Positions 29,918-30,760 of a stretch of DNA of 30,760 nt are shown one piece after another. Below the pieces are notes generated by a model. The model searched no databases, had not been told where the DNA came from, and saw only the letters and a program-made list of their open reading frames with translations. The position numbers and the translations under genes are program-made. Source of the DNA: Planctomycetota bacterium (GTDB lineage Bacteria > Planctomycetota > Phycisphaerae > Sedimentisphaerales > Anaerohalosphaeraceae); assembly GCA_030637065.1 (NCBI GenBank), contig DAOVVQ010000005.1, forward strand, positions 1-30,760. The letters are read 5' to 3'. How positions within the stretch are numbered: position 1 is the stretch's first letter; every line of letters starts with the position of its first letter.

Positions 29918-30760
29918 TTATCTCTCCGAAGGGCCGTCTGGGCGGGCAAGGTCGATCAGCCAGCATGACGCCTTGTGCAAATCCTGCATTTTGGCCCTTT
30001 GGCTGGCGGTCGTCGGCATATAGGCATCTGTGCCGGTTACGTCCTCCGGATAACTAAACGCAAGGTTGCCCAAGGACTTGCCGTTGTTAGAAAAGGCCAA
30101 TTCTACCCTATCAATAACGTCTTTTTCCATATTGATAGTATAGATAAGCTCTACGCCGCCTGCATCGAGCGTCACCTCAGCCGTGCCAGTCTCGGCAGAA
30201 TAGCTGGTTTCAAACGGTATCCGCCGCCGCGCTGCGTCCCTGCGTACGGTGTCGATGGTATGAAGCCCCATCCACGGTCGGCTCAGGCCTGCAAAAAGCC
30301 GTCCGGATCCGGCATCTGTAAGCTCTCTGCCTGCGATTGCCACCCTCAGCCACGGAGTATATCGCTTGCTCGCCGCATATACGAAGGGCAGTCTGCCAAC
30401 GCCGTCAACTGCTCTATCGCCAACCCGACCCTCAATCCGCAGGTAAGTCCATCCTCTTTTGTGCATCGCATCGCGGCTGTCGGTGCCTTCGGACTCGAAG
30501 TAATTCTCATACAGCATATTTTGATGATACGCCACCTGCACGTCGTCCTTATGCCCATTGGCGCCGAGTTCTGTGACAACCAGCAGCCCTCTGCCTCCGT
30601 CGGGGACGTGCGGCATCCGCCTGTCGGCGATACCGGTTGTCTGTGCGATAAAGTTCCTCAACTCCGGCAGGTCGGTCGGCAGCAGCTTTACGCTGAGGTC
30701 CCCATTCCATGTATGGTAGCTGTTCCGTGTCGAGCCCCGCCCGTCGCTGTGAAACGTGCC
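29918..30760 (-). CDS. C-terminal 280 residues of an unrecognised protein (5' end beyond the window)
   Basis: The frame is open from the right edge of the window to TAA at 29918-29920. I do not recognise the family. Visible stretches include 'GRGSTRNSYHTWNGDLSV' at the window edge, GGRGLLVVTELGANGHKDD, 'YHQNMLYENYFESEGTDSRDA', LPFVYAASKRYTPWLRVAIA and a beta-rich end 'GTAEVTLDAGGVELIYTINM'. There is no membrane helix in this part. Some sequences of this style occur after sigma-factor or beta-propeller regions in planctomycetes, but I have no firm assignment. It precedes the LamG gene on the same strand with a 174-bp gap. That gap holds the 34-bp-spaced repeats and no clear terminator. Confidence 0.6.
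   Translation of the reverse strand, partial: GTFHSDGRGSTRNSYHTWNGDLSVKLLPTDLPELRNFIAQTTGIADRRMPHVPDGGRGLLVVTELGANGHKDDVQVAYHQNMLYENYFESEGTDSRDAMHKRGWTYLRIEGRVGDRAVDGVGRLPFVYAASKRYTPWLRVAIAGRELTDAGSGRLFAGLSRPWMGLHTIDTVRRDAARRRIPFETSYSAETGTAEVTLDAGGVELIYTINMEKDVIDRVELAFSNNGKSLGNLAFSYPEDVTGTDAYMPTTASQRAKMQDLHKASCWLIDLARPDGPSER

Overview
The window reads like a chromosome segment from a planctomycete of the Phycisphaerae / Sedimentisphaerales kind. This is inferred from protein style, not from a marker gene: secreted LamG proteins with a dockerin-like C-terminal motif of the 'DNNRDGKVDIADL...AEWL' type, a giant receptor-like Ser/Thr kinase, a pseudopilin with an FTMIELL prepilin signal, and an ECF-like sigma factor with an extended C-terminus. 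I saw no rRNA, tRNA, CRISPR array, transposase or phage gene.

Layout. 1-4406 (+): a MacB-type tripartite efflux operon (TolC-like tail, HlyD/MFP subunit, ABC ATPase, MacB-like permease, all translationally overlapping), then a small DUF5658-like membrane protein without a canonical start codon. 4407-5198: about 790 bp without a confident protein gene. It holds a well-formed small-RNA-like unit on the minus strand (17-bp-spaced promoter, two hairpins, U-tract) and a strong orphan terminator on the plus strand. 5199-6013 (+): a YgaP-like rhodanese/membrane protein and an AhpD-like CxxC protein, a small redox/sulfur pair. 6045-13744 (-): sigma factor, rhomboid protease, and a 1881-residue transmembrane kinase whose outer part has seven regular 38-residue RCC1-like repeats, a BlaR1-like region, a LamG domain and an unknown C-terminal domain. 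A 101-bp near-palindrome sits between the sigma factor and rhomboid genes. 13929-16616 (+): a secreted beta-repeat/dockerin protein flanked by two copies of a 55-bp repeat, then PspA and a four-helix membrane protein. 16661-22151 (-): Fe-S aldo/keto reductase, exported GH36 alpha-galactosidase, purC and an HD-domain protein. 22266-25653 (+): small cupin, then an overlapping pair of exported PDZ-type trypsin-like proteins, the first with an intact catalytic triad and the second with all three catalytic residues replaced. 25663-30760 (-): pseudopilin with a near-consensus promoter, a 980-residue three-LamG/beta-helix/dockerin protein preceded by three 12-bp repeats exactly 34 bp apart, and the 3' part of an unrecognised protein gene.

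The genes point to an envelope-rich, polysaccharide-using bacterium: export, surface carbohydrate binding, alpha-galactoside hydrolysis and envelope-stress responses (PspA, exported proteases, rhomboid). The most novel-looking parts are the active/dead protease pair, the receptor-like kinase next to a sigma factor and rhomboid, the small-RNA candidate, and two repeat families.
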